Made by a program: the position numbers and the translations under genes
NCBI GenBank assembly: GCA_016707895.1
Contig: JADJGV010000019.1
Coordinates: 124,001 to 188,000, forward strand
Reading direction: 5' to 3'
DNA from: Myxococcales bacterium
Lineage (GTDB): Bacteria; Myxococcota_A; Polyangia; Haliangiales; Haliangiaceae
Length of the DNA: 64,000 nucleotides
The notes under the pieces: model-generated
Database searches by the model: none
What the model was told of the DNA's origin: nothing
Seen by the model: only the letters and a program-made list of their open reading frames with translations
Shown here: in pieces, positions 14,666 through 22,930 of the stretch
Layout: each line of letters starts with the position of its first letter
Position numbering within the stretch: position 1 is the stretch's first letter

Positions 14666-15904
14666 TCATCGGTTGAACGGGAACTCCTGGATCCAGTGGA
14701 AGCCACGGGTGCGCAAGAGCGGCTCGGGCTCGCGCACCAGGGTCGCCTGGATCGCGCCGGCGTCGATGATCAGGTGGGTCGGGTCGGGCTGCGTGAACCG
14801 CCACACCTCGGGCGGCGCGTCGCCCGCGCCCGGCGTCACGACGGTGATGGTCCCGGCCGCGGCGTCCACGGTCGCGCCGAGCTTGACTCGCTCGTCGGTC
14901 ATGCGCCGGATCTCGCCGCGGCCGCCGTCGAGGATCAGCTTGCGCCAGCGCACCGTGTCGGTGGTCAGCGGCGGGTGCTCGACGCCGTCCTGGCGCCAGG
15001 TCTCGACCGACCAGATGCCGGCCAGGGGCCCGGGCGGCGGCGGGTACGCCAGCCACTGCTGGTGCTGCTGGTAGATGCTCCAGCCCATCGCCGCCAGCAT
15101 CGCCACCTTGGCGGCCAGCCGCGCGCGCTCGACGCGGACGCTGCCGCGCGGCCGCGGCGGCACCGCCGCCACCGCGCCGCCCAGCACCGCGATCGCCAGC
15201 CGGCGCAGCTGCGGCGCGGCGATCACCAGCGCGCACACCAGGAGCTGCGTCGCGTACAGCTTCACCGGCACGTCGTAGGTGAAGTTGAGCATGACGACGT
15301 TGGTCATCACCGCGGCCACCACCAGCGCGCCCAGGGTCGCGGTGCGCCGCCACAGCAGCAGCGCCGCGCCCAGCGCCTCGGCCAGCCCGCCGAACACCGC
15401 GTACGGCGTCGACGAGCCGGTGAACGACCACAAGACGCCCATCGGCGACATGTCGCCGAGGCGGTGATCGAGCCGGATGTAGCTCGGCGGCGGGAACTGG
15501 GTGTCGAAGATCTTGGCGAAGCCGTAGCTCACCATCGTGAACGCCAGCACGTAGCGCAGCCCGACCAGCGCCCACCCGGCCAGCCGCGGATACGCCAGCC
15601 GGCGGCGATCGACGACCGACCAGATCGCCGCGCCGACCGCCGCGAGGATCAGCGAGGCCAGGAACCACAGGTAGGCCCAGCGGGTGTCGCCGCTGCCGGT
15701 GATCTCCAGCGCCGGGCGCCCCTGCCCCAGCACCGCCGCCAGCGCGCGCACGATCCAGTCGAACGGCTCGAGCGCGACGTCGAACCACGGCTCGGTCTTG
15801 GGGATCAGCCCGATCGGGAACGGATAGGCGAACAGCGCGCCCAGCACGACCCCGAAGCGGAACAGCACCCGCCGGGGCCACGACCACACACCATCGGACG
15901 TCAT
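14666..15904 (-). CDS. DoxX-like multi-pass membrane protein
   Basis: 412 aa with about eight hydrophobic helices, including an N-terminal GVVLGALFAYPFPIGLI segment. The run RYVLAFTMVSYGFAKIF resembles DoxX/DoxD quinol-oxidase-like proteins, as does FGGLAEALGAALLLWRR. The last 130 residues (from AGIWSVETWRQDG) are soluble and beta-rich. Oxidoreductase or membrane-homeostasis roles are known for the family, but no catalytic residues can be named here. ATG 15904 is 67 bp from the divergent MFS gene. Confidence 0.6.
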   Translation of the reverse strand: MTSDGVWSWPRRVLFRFGVVLGALFAYPFPIGLIPKTEPWFDVALEPFDWIVRALAAVLGQGRPALEITGSGDTRWAYLWFLASLILAAVGAAIWSVVDRRRLAYPRLAGWALVGLRYVLAFTMVSYGFAKIFDTQFPPPSYIRLDHRLGDMSPMGVLWSFTGSSTPYAVFGGLAEALGAALLLWRRTATLGALVVAAVMTNVVMLNFTYDVPVKLYATQLLVCALVIAAPQLRRLAIAVLGGAVAAVPPRPRGSVRVERARLAAKVAMLAAMGWSIYQQHQQWLAYPPPPGPLAGIWSVETWRQDGVEHPPLTTDTVRWRKLILDGGRGEIRRMTDERVKLGATVDAAAGTITVVTPGAGDAPPEVWRFTQPDPTHLIIDAGAIQATLVREPEPLLRTRGFHWIQEFPFNR

Positions 15905-15971
15905 CGGCGGCGAATCTAGCCTGGCGACCGCGGGGTTGATCGCTCGGCGGCGCCGCGTATGCTGGGCCGTC

Positions 15972-17192
15972 GTGATCGATGCCACGCCCCGGGCGGAAGC
16001 CGCGCGCCCGACGATGGGCTTCGTCGAGCTGGTGGCGTTCCTGGCGATCATCATGGCGCTCAACGCGCTGGCGATCGACGTGGTCTTGCCGGGCCTGCCG
16101 GCGCTGGGCGACGAGCTGGGCGTCGCGGGTGGCAACCAGCGGCAGCTGGTGATCGTGGTCTACCTGATCGGCATGGGCGCGTCGCAGCTGGTCTACGGCG
16201 CGCTCGCCGATCGCATCGGCCGCCGCCCGACGCTCTTGCTCGGCCTGGGGATCTACGGCGTCGCCGGGCTGGCCAGCGCGGTGGCGCCGAGCTTCGGGGC
16301 GCTGCTGATCGCGCGCGTCGCCCAAGGGCTAGGCGCCGGCTCGCCGCGCGTGGTCGCGGTGTCGATCGCCCGCGACCGCTACCGCGGCAGCGAGATGGCG
16401 CAGGTGATGTCGCTGGTGACGATGGTGTTCATGGTGGTCCCGGTGCTGGCGCCGTCGATCGGCCAGGGCATCCTGTGGGTGGCGTCGTGGCGGTGGATCT
16501 TCGGCGTGCTGGCGGTAGCCGGCGCCCTGGTCGCGGCGTGGGCCGGGTTGCGGCTCGCCGAGACGCTGCCGCCGGAGCACCGCAGATCACTGTCGCCGCG
16601 CGCGGTGGCGCGCGGCCTGCGCGAGGTGCTGACCACCCGCGCCACCGCGGTGCCGATGGTGGCGATGGCGCTGACCCACGGCGTGGTGATGGCGTTCGTC
16701 ACCTCGGCGCAGCAGGTGTACCAGGAGACCTTCGACGTCGGCGCCGCGTTCCCGCTGTGGTTCGCGCTGATCGCGCTGACGATGTCGGTCGCGGCGTTCG
16801 GCAACGCGCGGCTGGTGCGCACGCTCGGGCCGGCCGCGCTGGCGCGGCGCGCGCTGCACGTGATGATCGCGACCGCCGGGATCATGGCGGCGCTCGCCGC
16901 GACCGACCACCTGGGGCTGGCGGCCTACGAGGTGCTGGCGTGCGTGGTGTTGATGGGCTTTGGCTTCGTCGGCTCCAACCTCAACGCGCTGGCGATGGAG
17001 TCGATGGGCCACCTGGCCGGCACCGCCTCGTCGGTGCTCGGCGCGGTCACCACGATCAGCGCGGCGCTGTTCGGCGGCGCGGTCGGCCACCTCTACGATG
17101 GCACCGCCCTGCCGCTGGCGCTGGGGGTGCTGGGGCTCGCGCTGCTCGCGCGGGCGACCCTGTGGCTGGCGCCGTCGACCCACGCGGGGTGA
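15972..17192 (+). CDS. MFS transporter, Bcr/CflA-like drug exporter
   Basis: About 406 aa and 12 predicted helices. Motif A of the major facilitator superfamily is present after helix 2 (GALADRIGRRPTLL). The helix-1 region NALAIDVVLPGLPAL resembles the D-x-x-LP-x-LP pattern of Bcr/CflA multidrug exporters, and the helix-4 segment contains ARVAQGLGAGSPRVVAVSIARD. GTG 15972 is used; ATG 16014 is an alternative and no ribosome site distinguishes them. Substrate unknown. It converges on the flavin-reductase gene with a 4-bp gap. Confidence 0.85.
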   Translation: MIDATPRAEAARPTMGFVELVAFLAIIMALNALAIDVVLPGLPALGDELGVAGGNQRQLVIVVYLIGMGASQLVYGALADRIGRRPTLLLGLGIYGVAGLASAVAPSFGALLIARVAQGLGAGSPRVVAVSIARDRYRGSEMAQVMSLVTMVFMVVPVLAPSIGQGILWVASWRWIFGVLAVAGALVAAWAGLRLAETLPPEHRRSLSPRAVARGLREVLTTRATAVPMVAMALTHGVVMAFVTSAQQVYQETFDVGAAFPLWFALIALTMSVAAFGNARLVRTLGPAALARRALHVMIATAGIMAALAATDHLGLAAYEVLACVVLMGFGFVGSNLNALAMESMGHLAGTASSVLGAVTTISAALFGGAVGHLYDGTALPLALGVLGLALLARATLWLAPSTHAG

Positions 17193-17196
17193 TGGA

Positions 17197-17736
17197 TCAC
17201 GTGGCGGCGGCGCGCACCGCGGCCACCACCGCCGCGACCGCCGCGGCCAGGTGGGCCAGCAGCGCCGGATCGGCGACCTCGCCGGCGGCGTCGAGCCGGG
17301 CCCGCGAGAACACGTGGGCGCCGCCGTCGATCACCGGCAGGCCCATCGTGCGCAGCACCTCGGCCAGCTGCGCGTGGGCGTGGGCCGCGCCGCCCGGCGA
17401 GCCGCACACCAGCAGCGCCGGCTTGCCGATCGGCTCGGTCGCCGACACCAGCCAGTCGAGCGCGTTCTTGAGCGTGCCCGGCATGCCGTGGGCGTACTCG
17501 GGGCTGGTCACCAGCAGCGCGTCGGCGTCGCCGATCGCCGCCCGCAGCGCCGCCACCGCCGGCGGCAGCGGCGCCATGTCGAGGTCGGGGCTGAAGTGCG
17601 GCAGCGCGCCGAGGTCGACCGTCAGGTCGACCGCCACCTGCCCCGGCGCCGCCCGCGCCACCGCGCGCGCCAGCGCCGCCGTCGACGACGTCGCCCGCAG
17701 GCTGCCGACCAGCGCGACGACGCGGAGCGGTGTCAT
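17197..17736 (-). CDS. NADPH-dependent FMN reductase family protein
   Basis: 179 aa with the flavodoxin-like fold of chromate/quinone/azo reductases. The N-terminal phosphate-binding loop is GSLRATSSTAALA, and the FMN-binding SPEYAHGMPGTLKNALDW matches the family signature (PEYNxSxPGxLKNxIDW). It probably reduces quinones or other electrophiles with NAD(P)H in the cytosol. The next minus-strand gene starts upstream of it with a 25-bp gap and could be co-transcribed. Confidence 0.9.
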   Translation of the reverse strand: MTPLRVVALVGSLRATSSTAALARAVARAAPGQVAVDLTVDLGALPHFSPDLDMAPLPPAVAALRAAIGDADALLVTSPEYAHGMPGTLKNALDWLVSATEPIGKPALLVCGSPGGAAHAHAQLAEVLRTMGLPVIDGGAHVFSRARLDAAGEVADPALLAHLAAAVAAVVAAVRAAAT

Positions 17737-17761
17737 CGCCCAACGCCAACGCGCCGCGTGG

Positions 17762-18073
17762 TCACCGCACCTCGGCCAGCCCGGCGATCGCCAGCCGCCG
17801 CAGCTTCAGCAGGCGATCGTCGTCGGACAGCGTCGCCACCGCCCAGGCCTCGAGCGCGCCGGCGTCGGCGAACGCCTCGGCGAACCCCGCCGGCGAGTGC
17901 TTGCGCCAGGCCAGCACCAGCGCCGCGAGCGCCTCGGCGTCGCGGCCGGTCGGCGCCTCCGCGCGCGCCTGTCCGACCGCCGCCGCCAGCGCCGCCGCGC
18001 TCGGCCGGGGCGCGTCGGTCGCGATCGTCAGCGGCAAGCCGCCCGCTCGCAGGATTTGCCACGGCCCGGGCAT
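17762..18073 (-). CDS. Hypothetical protein (103 aa)
   Basis: A small, mainly helical, Ala-rich cytoplasmic protein beginning MPGPWQILRAGGLPLTI. No known domain is recognised. It sits just upstream of the flavin-reductase gene on the same strand and is divergent, with a 17-bp gap, from the truncated nucleotidyltransferase. Coding looks genuine because codon third positions are GC-rich and the frame ends cleanly. Confidence 0.5.
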   Translation of the reverse strand: MPGPWQILRAGGLPLTIATDAPRPSAAALAAAVGQARAEAPTGRDAEALAALVLAWRKHSPAGFAEAFADAGALEAWAVATLSDDDRLLKLRRLAIAGLAEVR

Positions 18074-18090
18074 GTCCCTAACGTTAGCAC

Positions 18091-18312
18091 GTGGCGCCGC
18101 CGTCCCTCGATCGTGCACGGCTGCAGGCGCTGCTCGCCGACGCCGGCGCCCAGCTCGACGGCGAGTGGCTGCTGATCGGCGGCGCCGCCGCCGCGGCGTG
18201 GTTCGCCGACGCCCGGACCACCGACTGGCCCGCCGGGCCGCGCTTGCCTCGGCGATCGCTAGTTGACAGCTGGCGGCGCCGAGGGCTTGCGCGCGGTCGC
18301 GCGTTCGGGTAA
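18091..18312 (+). pseudogene. Truncated nucleotidyltransferase-like gene
   Basis: The first 45 codons resemble the start of DUF6036/AbiEii-type nucleotidyltransferases: an N-terminal helix, then LLIGGAAAAAWFADARTT, which in intact proteins leads into a catalytic D-x-D. Here the similarity stops at about 18228. The frame runs into unrelated Arg-rich sequence and ends 17 bp before the tRNA, so the catalytic part is lost. It lies outside the island att site. Confidence 0.5.
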
Positions 18313-18328
18313 TCACCCCGAAAGCCTC

Positions 18329-18403
<75 letters not shown>

Positions 18404-18426
18404 AATTGCAGGGGATTCGCGCGGCG

Positions 18427-18466
18427 GTTGCCGCTAGCGATCGGCCGTTGCCAGTCCGTTGCCACT
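18427..18466 (+). promoter_or_regulatory. Integrase arm-type sites, left end
   Basis: Three direct copies of GTTGCC: GTTGCCGCT (18427), GTTGCCAGT (18447) and GTTGCCACT (18458). They overlap the 3' end of the integrase gene and lie 24-63 bp inside the core repeat. The same 9-mers recur in the same orientation at the other end of the island. Confidence 0.55.
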
Positions 18467-19609
18467 CACCATCGGGACCACGGTGCCGATCGGGCGGGTG
18501 AACGACAGCCGCACCCGCGGGTCGGCCGCCGCGACTTCGCTGTCGCTGCGCACATAGATCGCGGTGGTCGTGATGTCCGCGTGCCCCATGATCGCCCGCA
18601 GCTGCCCGATCGGGATCCCTGCGTCGCCCGCGTGCGTCCCGAACGTCGCCCGGAGCCCATGGAAGTTGACCGGGGGAATGCCGGCGCGCTTGCAGGTGCG
18701 GCGCACCGCCGACGCGAGGTCGTCACCCTCATGGAGCGGGCGCGGCCGTTCATCCTTCCCGGGGCGGGTCACGACGTGATCCGCCGCCGCCCCCGTCGCG
18801 AGACGCCACCGGCGCAGCATCGCCGCCAGCTCCGGCGGACACGGCACCACTCGCGGCTGATCGTTCTTCGGTGCGCCAGCCCACGACGCGACCACGCGGA
18901 TCACGCCCGCGTCGAGGTCGACCGCCGACCATCGCAGCGCGGCGATCTCGCCCCGCCGAAGGCCGCTGTAGATCGCCAGCGCCGACGCCACCCGAAACCA
19001 CTCGGGTCGGCACGCGTCGAGGTAGCGCACGACGTCGGCCGCCACCGCGATCGCCGCGGGCCGCTTGCGCGCGCGGGCGCGCTCCTGGCGGAGCCCCTTG
19101 GGCAACTCCACCGACACCGGCCGGCGGGCGTACTTCATGACGACGCGGAAGGTCGTCAGCACGTTGCGGATCGTCGCGGGCGTCACCTTGCGTCCGGCGG
19201 TGTTCCGCTCTCCGCGGCGTGCCGTCTGCCGCGCTGCGAGCGTCGCGACGAGGCGATCGATCACGTCGGCGTTGATCTCGGCCAGCGGCAGCGCGCCGAT
19301 CGCCGGAAGGATCTGCCGGTCGAGGTGCGAGCGGTACGCGGTCAAGCGCGCCAAGGTACGCCGCGGGTCGGCCCCGGGCTGGCGGGCCCGCGCCTCAAGG
19401 AACGTCGTCGCTACCTCAGCGAACGTCCGCTCGGTGCCCGGGTCGCGGCGCCCGACCTTGATGTCATCGATCTCGGCGGTGCGCCGGCGGAGCGCGGCCC
19501 GGGCCGCGTCGTAGCTCTTGAACGTCGCGGAGCGTCGGCCGCCGCTGCTATCGGTCCAACGGATGTGCCACGAGCCCGACGGCAAGCGCCGCGGCGCGCT
19601 GGCCTTCAC
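18434..19609 (-). CDS. int: Tyrosine recombinase / island integrase
   Basis: 391 aa, the normal phage-integrase length. It has an N-terminal arm-binding region (SGSWHIRWTDSSGGRR), a core-binding SAM-like domain (about 60-170) and a catalytic domain with all key residues: Arg218 (SGLRRGE), His317-x-x-Arg320 (HGLR), His343 (GHADITTT) and nucleophile Tyr352. The GTG start overlaps the stop of the 66-aa gene upstream (GTGA), and GGGGAGGGG precedes it. The 3' end lies 31 bp from the tRNA, as usual for elements that integrate in tRNA genes. Confidence 0.93.
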   Translation of the reverse strand: MKASAPRRLPSGSWHIRWTDSSGGRRSATFKSYDAARAALRRRTAEIDDIKVGRRDPGTERTFAEVATTFLEARARQPGADPRRTLARLTAYRSHLDRQILPAIGALPLAEINADVIDRLVATLAARQTARRGERNTAGRKVTPATIRNVLTTFRVVMKYARRPVSVELPKGLRQERARARKRPAAIAVAADVVRYLDACRPEWFRVASALAIYSGLRRGEIAALRWSAVDLDAGVIRVVASWAGAPKNDQPRVVPCPPELAAMLRRWRLATGAAADHVVTRPGKDERPRPLHEGDDLASAVRRTCKRAGIPPVNFHGLRATFGTHAGDAGIPIGQLRAIMGHADITTTAIYVRSDSEVAAADPRVRLSFTRPIGTVVPMVSGNGLATADR

Positions 19610-19806
19610 GAGCGCCCCTCCCCGCCGGCGGTTCCCTCGACGTCGGCCAGCGCGACCAGCAACGCGGCGACCGCGCGCCGGGTCTGGCGGCCGGCCGGGG
19701 TCGCGCCGAGCGCGGCCCATGCTGCGCTGGCCTGGCGCTCCATGGCGGAATCGTCGATCGCGGGGTCGTGGTCGGCTGACAGCGTGGCGACGGGCGGCGA
19801 GATCAT
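19606..19806 (-). CDS. Small protein cotranscribed with integrase (66 aa)
   Basis: A 66-aa acidic/Ala-rich helical protein without recognised domain. An excellent ribosome site, AAGGAG, sits 5 bases before the ATG, and the stop overlaps the integrase start. This position is often taken by excisionase or recombination-directionality factors in such elements, but the sequence has no visible wHTH/AlpA motif, so that role is only a guess from context. Confidence 0.6.
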   Translation of the reverse strand: MISPPVATLSADHDPAIDDSAMERQASAAWAALGATPAGRQTRRAVAALLVALADVEGTAGGEGRS

Positions 19807-19819
19807 TGGGACTCCTTAT

Positions 19820-19836
19820 GTTGCCATGTTGGCAAC
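19820..19836. promoter_or_regulatory. GTTGCC inverted repeat before the integrase operon
   Basis: GTTGCC-ATGTT-GGCAAC is a perfect 6-bp inverted repeat lying directly upstream of the ribosome site of the 66-aa/integrase operon. The half-site is the same hexamer as the putative arm-type repeats at the island ends. It could be an operator for the adjacent HTH protein or an integrase autoregulatory site. Confidence 0.5.
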
Positions 19837-19899
19837 CTCGAAAAGTGTAACCATTCCGGCGACCGATGCAAACCGGCAACGCGCGGCGGCCGTCGACGG

Positions 19900-20313
19900 C
19901 TAGCGGCGGCGGGCGGGCCGCTTGGCGGCGGCGATCACGGCGCGGGGGTCGGCGGCGACCCGGGCCAGCGCGGCAGCGTCGAGGCGATCGGCCAGCGCGA
20001 TCCACGCGTGGTGGTCGGCGGAGCGCACCGCGACGATCGGGGGCGGCGGGGCCACGTCGGGCGCCACCTTGGCCAAGGCGCGGCGGATCCGCTCGACCGC
20101 ATCGACGCTCGGCCGCCGGCCGTCGTCGCCTCCGAGCGCACGCCAGCACGTCTGACGCGACATCTTCGCCGCGCTCGCGACCGCGACCACCCCGGCATCG
20201 GCCACGCGGCGCCGCAGGTCGGCCAGGTAGCTCGGCGCGATCGTCGGCGGGTACTTCGGCGCGCGGGGCGGCATCGTCGCGGCGGTCATCCTAGCGGTTG
20301 TCGTGGTGGCCAT
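19900..20313 (-). CDS. HTH regulator of the island
   Basis: 137 aa. Residues about 30-85 form a Cro/XRE-like helix-turn-helix (VAVASAAKMSRQTCWRALGG, then SVDAVERIRRAL). The ATG at 20313 is chosen because GGAG lies 4 bases upstream; internal ATGs lack a site. It is the first intact regulator-like gene upstream of the integrase operon and probably represses or activates it through the GTTGCC palindrome in between (inference). The N-terminal 20 residues are low-complexity Thr/Ala. Confidence 0.65.
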   Translation of the reverse strand: MATTTTARMTAATMPPRAPKYPPTIAPSYLADLRRRVADAGVVAVASAAKMSRQTCWRALGGDDGRRPSVDAVERIRRALAKVAPDVAPPPPIVAVRSADHHAWIALADRLDAAALARVAADPRAVIAAAKRPARRR

Positions 20314-20440
20314 GGGGCTCCGGGCGGTTGTCGTGGGTGTGGTCGGGTGAACTCGGGGGCGGCGGGGCCCCGGTGGCCTCGATGGCGGCGAAGGTCGCGA
20401 TCGCGGCGGCGGCGATCGCCAGCGCGGTGCGCACCTTCAC
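20291..20440 (-). CDS. Tiny hydrophobic protein with His-rich tail (49 aa)
   Basis: Starting at a GTG that overlaps an upstream stop (GTGA), this 49-aa frame encodes one hydrophobic helix (TALAIAAAAIATFAAIEATG). A Pro- and His-rich tail follows (PDHTHDNRPEPHGHHDN). It overlaps the HTH gene start by 23 bases. It might be a small membrane or metal-binding protein of the element, or not be expressed; evidence is positional only. Confidence 0.35.
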   Translation of the reverse strand: MKVRTALAIAAAAIATFAAIEATGAPPPPSSPDHTHDNRPEPHGHHDNR

Positions 20441-20909
20441 GGGTACCGCCCCCGGGCCGGTCGCCAGCGAGGGGCCGACGGAACACGGGGGACGCCGCGT
20501 TTCCCTGATGTTTTCGGGAAGTTGACGCGTGTGAAGGCAGTGGCGCCCCAACCTCCCGCGTCCCCCGATCCAACGGGGGGGGGGGGGGCGGCGGATCTCG
20601 GTCCGGGGGCATGCGCGTCAGCGCCGCGCTTCGCGAGAGGCCCCCTGCGCCGCATCGCCGCGCCGTGCGGAGGGCCTTTGCCAGCACGCGGCCGAGCGCG
20701 GCCAGTTGGGGCACCTCGTCGCGCCACTGCGCGGCCGGCATCGGGGCGAACGCGTGGCACCCGTCGCACGCGAACGCCTCCCACCGCTGGCGCGCGGCGC
20801 GGTCGAGACACGCGGGCCGGGCGGCGCAGTGCAGCCGTTGGACGTCGGCGGGATCCTCGCCGGGTCGCAGCTCGGCGCGCGGGGTCGGGTTGGGCTGCGC
20901 GTCGGCCAT
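20437..20909 (-). CDS. Small zinc-finger-like protein, frame broken at poly-G
   Basis: From ATG 20909 (GGAGG 11 bases upstream) the frame encodes a compact cysteine protein: C-x5-C (CAARPAC) then CDGC, within RQRWEAFACDGCHAFAP. Similar small zinc-ribbon proteins are common in phages and satellites. After about 105 codons comes a run of 14 G (C in the mRNA sense) that encodes poly-Pro. In the sequence as given the frame then runs out of register to 20286. One extra G, or two fewer, would put it in the frame that stops at 20437 and overlaps the next GTG as GTGA. Phase variation or a homopolymer sequencing error are both possible. Confidence 0.4.
20575..20588. repeat. Homopolymer tract of 14 G
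   Basis: Fourteen consecutive G inside the small zinc-finger-like gene. Tracts this long are slippage-prone in replication and in sequencing, and this one sits exactly where the reading frame must change to join the downstream coupled stop. Confidence 0.9.
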
Positions 20910-21559
20910 GGTCGTGGTCGCCTCCGGTTGATCGCCAGGCGCGCCAGGCTGCGCGTAGGGCGGCGATCGTGGTCGTGCTGGTGGTCGCGGTGCGCGAGCT
21001 TGGAAGAGCCCGGACCGAGGCGCGGTCGGGGGCAGACCTGCTGGCGCGCCAGGCCGCGCGCAGGGCGCGAGCGCGGCCCGAGGTCGCGCTGGCGGTCGCA
21101 GCGGCGGGGCTGGCGACGGCGAGCGGCCGAGGCCGGCCCGCACCCGCGGCCGGCGGTGTCCGGCAAGGGCTGGCGGCGACCTGCGCAGACCTCGGCTCGC
21201 TGATGTCCCACCCGTCCCCAGGTGTACTGGGGACAACGGGACAGGGGGTACGGGGGTTGTCCTGCCGACAGGTCGGGGGACAAGTCGGGGCACACCCCTG
21301 GCCCCTCATTGCCCCCCCGGTCAAGCGTCGCCCACTGGCCGGCCGCGACTCGCAGCCGTCGCCCGGGCAGGACTCGCAAACGGACCACCGCCGCAGTGCC
21401 TTGCGCTCCTGCCGATGCGCGACGCCAGCGTCGCCTTGGACGACCATCGCGCTGATGGCGGCGTACGATCATCAGCGACCGCCGCCGTTGCCTTGCGGAC
21501 GGCGTCCCGCGGCATGGCGGCGCCGGTGGCAGCGGCCAGCACGTCGCCTTCCCCGCCAG
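20910..21559. other. Island segment with inverted repeats, no gene recognised
   Basis: No convincing coding frame. The segment contains GTCCCCAG-gtgta-CTGGGGAC (21214-21234) and TTGTCC...GGACAA (21257-21283), part of a 100-bp cluster of GGGGACA-type motifs. Such clustering next to Rep remnants could mark a replication origin or operator region, but this is speculative. Confidence 0.35.
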
Positions 21560-22360
21560 CTACAAGGTCGCGAGACCATCGGCCGCCGAGTTCGCTGTGT
21601 CCGCGGCTCGCCTGGCGCGTCCCGTCACCGCGTTCCCCGTCACGCGGTAGCGGCCAGAGGGGCCGTGAAACTGGACCGGGACCACTCGGTCGCCTTCACC
21701 GAGACGCGACTTGCCGACCGACAGCGAGGCGTCGAGTGGATCCCGTCGATCGCGCCGGCCCAGTTCCCCGATGGCCTGCACGGTGTGCGCAGAACGCTGA
21801 TCTGCGCGCACGTCCGCCACACAGCCGCGACCCAAGCGCCCACGTGAACTCCGCGACGTCAGATCGCGGGCCGCGGCGCGGCTCATCTGCGACAGCCCGA
21901 TCATCAGCACGTTCTGATCATCGGCCCACTTGCGCATTTCCTCGACGATTCGCCCAACGCGGGCGCGCTCCTCGCGGGTGTCGCCGCGAGGATCCGACTA
22001 GGTTCAGCGATCACGCGGGATCGGGTGTGGTGCCGTCGCCGCGTGCGGGCGCCACCCGCGACCCACACGGCGGCCGTGCTTCCGGTCCGCGACATCGCGG
22101 TCGATGCTCCGAGCGTCGGACAAATCGGCCAACGCCCGAGGCACGCGCCCACGCAGCGCCCGCGAAGGAGGTCGGCCCCCGACTTGCCGGCCTCGGTTGA
22201 GGCGAACCCGCCGCCGGTGCCCCGCGGGATCACGCCGCGGATGAAGCACCGGCCTCCCATCGTCGCCGCGGTCGTCGGTGGATCGGCCAGTGATCGTCCA
22301 CCGCCAGCGACGGAGCCGCCCGGTGGCGCATCGAGGCAGGAACTCACCGCTCACAGCGAA
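21560..22360 (-). pseudogene. Decayed RepA/DnaB-like AAA ATPase
   Basis: Pieces in different minus-strand frames line up in the order expected of a RepA-like replicative ATPase. FIRGVIPRGTGGG with EAGKS, a damaged Walker A, lies near 22255-22190. MRKWADDQNVLMIGLSQMSR, the strand-plus-sensor region, lies near 21937-21880. GAIDGI lies near 21760, and a C-terminal VVPVQFHGPSGRY near 21640. Frames change between pieces and residues after the Walker A are lost, so no full protein can be made. Similarity was judged by eye. Confidence 0.4.
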
Positions 22361-22499
22361 CGGGCTCGAAGTGCTTCGCCTCGCCCCCGGCACGATTCGG
22401 AGCGGTCCATGGGCGCCGCTTCGGGCAAGTCTGGATCCGCCGGCGAGCGTCGACACGGAGTCCCGGGCCCGCGCCGCGCCGTCGAACTTGTGGCGGGGT

Positions 22500-22930
22500 T
22501 CCCGTCGGCCGCGGACTCGACCGTCGCGTGCGGTCGAACGCGTCGAACGCCTCGCGGCCGAGGTCAAGCCGCGACCTTCGCCACTGCGAGGAGGCCGCTG
22601 GTGGCGCCGCTGATCGGCGGCGCATCCCGCCAGGTACGCCGACGGCGTTGAGATCGTGTGCGCCCCGGGTGGTCGTACCACTAGCGCGCCGCGAGTCAGG
22701 CCCGTCTCGCGGCAGGCGTCGGATCGCCGCTTCCGGGCCTGAGCCCCGCTGTCGTCGCTCGTCGATCGGTCACGCCGGGGGATGCCCCGGCCCGCCAGCG
22801 GCGCGCCCGTTCGGTGGATGCTAGGCGCGCGACGCCGGTGTAGCCCCGCTGAATGCGCCTCGACGCCGCGGCCGACGGCCAGGCCGCATCGCCGGCCAGC
22901 GCGCAAGGTGGTGCCCCGACGCTCACCAGT
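22500..22930 (-). pseudogene. Possible Toprim primase remnant
   Basis: In one minus-strand frame HDLNAVGVPGG is followed 30 residues later by LDLGREAFDAFDRT, resembling the VIGLPGA...LDxDxAGREAF core of mobile-element primases (Toprim). A nearby frame has GLAVGRGVEAHSAG, like the Toprim GIAEGIETALAA segment. The first catalytic acidic residues and the frame continuity are missing. The position, just upstream of the Rep remnant on the same strand, fits a primase-Rep module. Weak evidence. Confidence 0.3.

Noticed and set aside
20522..21847. 441-codon plus-strand frame inside the island
   Set aside because: Opposite to the direction of all recognisable island genes, no ribosome site or domain, and it crosses the poly-G tract.
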